From assembly GCA_003559985.1 (NCBI GenBank), contig PWJP01000247.1, positions 1 to 5,805 of the forward strand: a DNA stretch of 5,805 bases, written 5' to 3'. The notes below the pieces were generated by a model. It had not been told where the DNA came from. It was given only the letters and a program-made list of their open reading frames with translations, and made no database searches. Positions 4,972 through 5,805 of this stretch are shown one piece after another. Source of the DNA: Saprospirales bacterium (lineage in GTDB: Bacteria; Bacteroidota; Bacteroidia; Chitinophagales; Saprospiraceae). How positions within the stretch are numbered: the stretch's first letter is position 1; the number at the start of each line of letters is the position of its first letter. Position numbers and translations under genes: made by a program.

Positions 4972-5805
4972 GTGAATCCCTCTTTACCTGCCGCACTTAA
5001 GCAAACAGATTTCAACCTGCCAGGACTTGTTAAATTCTATCGAGGTAAGGTCAGGGATATGTACTTTTTCGAGGATAAAATTGCTGCTGTTGCCACCGAC
5101 CGAATCTCCGCATTTGATCATATTCTCCCCAGGCCGATCCCCTCTAAGGGAAGGGTTTTGAATCAAATGGCTGCCTGGTTTCTCGAGTCTTGCAGCGACA
5201 TTGTACCAATTTGGCTGGAAGAAGTCCCTGACCCCAATGTATCAGCAGGAATAAAATGCCGGCCCGTCAAAATTGAGATGGTGGTCAGGGGCTATCTCGC
5301 CGGTCATGCATGGAGACTTTATAATAATGGGCACCGCAGCATTTGTGGTGTCGGAATGCCGGAGGGTATGGTACAATCTGAGCGCTTTCCCGAGCCTATT
5401 ATTACACCGTCCACAAAGGCCGATGAAGGTCACGATGAAGACATCTCAAGAGAATCCATTTTGTCGAGTGGTCTGGTGGATGAGAAAATCTACCTGAAGA
5501 TGGAAGACGTCACACTCAAGTTGTTTCATCGAGGTCAAAGCATGGCTGAGGAACGTGGATTGGTGTTGGTGGATACCAAATACGAATTTGGTCTGGATCA
5601 AAATGGAGTGCTGACCCTTATTGATGAGGTCCATACTCCCGACAGCTCGCGGTATTTCATCGCAGAGGATTACGAGCACCGGCTCAGAAAGGGCCTTCCT
5701 CAAAAGCACCTGAGCAAGGAATTCGTCAGGGAGTGGTTGATGGAAAATGGCTTTCAGGGAAAACCGGGTGAATTCATGCCTGAGATGTCCGATGAGGTAG
5801 TTGCC
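4972..5805 (+). CDS. purC: Phosphoribosylaminoimidazole-succinocarboxamide synthase (SAICAR synthetase), 3' truncated by window end
   Basis: PurC joins aspartate to CAIR using ATP to make SAICAR, a late step of purine synthesis in the cytoplasm. The first 278 residues are present. The family motifs are clear: GKVRD (25-29) in the ATP-binding lobe, ATDRISAFD (41-49), VVRGYLAGHAW (104-114), TPSTKADEGHDEDIS (145-159), the signature LVDTKYEFG (199-207) and LIDEVHTPDSSRYF (216-229). Bacteroidota PurC is a little over 300 residues, so about 30 are missing beyond the window. No ATG fits the N-terminus. GTG at 4972 gives (M)NPSLPAALKQTDFNLPGL, matching the family, with TTG at 4969 a less likely alternative. 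The start lies five bases after the Nudix-like stop, has no Shine-Dalgarno sequence, and is probably read by translational coupling from that gene. Confidence 0.97.
   Translation, partial: MNPSLPAALKQTDFNLPGLVKFYRGKVRDMYFFEDKIAAVATDRISAFDHILPRPIPSKGRVLNQMAAWFLESCSDIVPIWLEEVPDPNVSAGIKCRPVKIEMVVRGYLAGHAWRLYNNGHRSICGVGMPEGMVQSERFPEPIITPSTKADEGHDEDISRESILSSGLVDEKIYLKMEDVTLKLFHRGQSMAEERGLVLVDTKYEFGLDQNGVLTLIDEVHTPDSSRYFIAEDYEHRLRKGLPQKHLSKEFVREWLMENGFQGKPGEFMPEMSDEVVA

Noticed and set aside
5273..5497. Plus-strand open frame with an ATG inside purC
   Set aside because: It is a shifted frame of purC. The correct frame reads continuously through the region with conserved PurC motifs.
1..5805. Mobile elements, CRISPR arrays, tRNA genes, or signs of horizontal transfer
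   Set aside because: I saw no transposase, spaced repeat array, cloverleaf pattern or abrupt composition change. The layout is that of core chromosomal genes.

Overview
The window looks like ordinary chromosomal housekeeping DNA from a member of the phylum Bacteroidota. Four things point there. The promoter-like boxes follow the Bacteroidota TAnnTTTG pattern. Start codons lack Shine-Dalgarno sequences and often sit behind A-rich leaders. The sigma factor is the short (under 300 aa) RpoD type beginning MRQLKI. The PNPase and PurC sequences resemble those I know from this phylum. I cannot fix the family or genus. All genes are on the plus strand, and there is no sign of an insertion sequence, phage, CRISPR array, tRNA or rRNA. 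No non-coding stretch exceeds about 135 bases.

Region 1 (1-2669) is rpsO followed by pnp, an RNA-metabolism pair. A textbook Bacteroidota -7 box opens the window. A strong intrinsic terminator separates rpsO from pnp, and I see no clear separate promoter for pnp. Readthrough, or RNA processing of the kind known for E. coli rpsO-pnp, may therefore set PNPase levels.

Region 2 (2670-3670) is a leader carrying two back-to-back inverted repeats, then a sigma-70 family gene at the place where Bacteroidota often keep rpoD. It keeps the overall fold and the DNA-melting aromatics. It departs from the Bacteroidota primary-sigma pattern in region 2.4 and in the -35 recognition helix, so it may be a group 2 paralogue or a fast-evolving primary sigma.

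Region 3 (3671-4393) is an unrecognised membrane-anchored protein with its own well-formed promoter.

Region 4 (4394-5805) is a regulatory-looking intergenic region (hairpin, candidate promoter, imperfect direct repeat spanning a start codon) followed by two tightly linked genes. The first is a small Nudix-fold-like protein that appears to have lost the catalytic Nudix box. The second is purC, the SAICAR synthetase of purine synthesis, which starts at GTG five bases after the upstream stop and runs off the end of the window.

I do not see a clearly new biological system. The best leads are the Nudix pseudoenzyme coupled to purC, the divergent sigma factor at the rpoD locus, and the repeat around the Nudix-like start codon.
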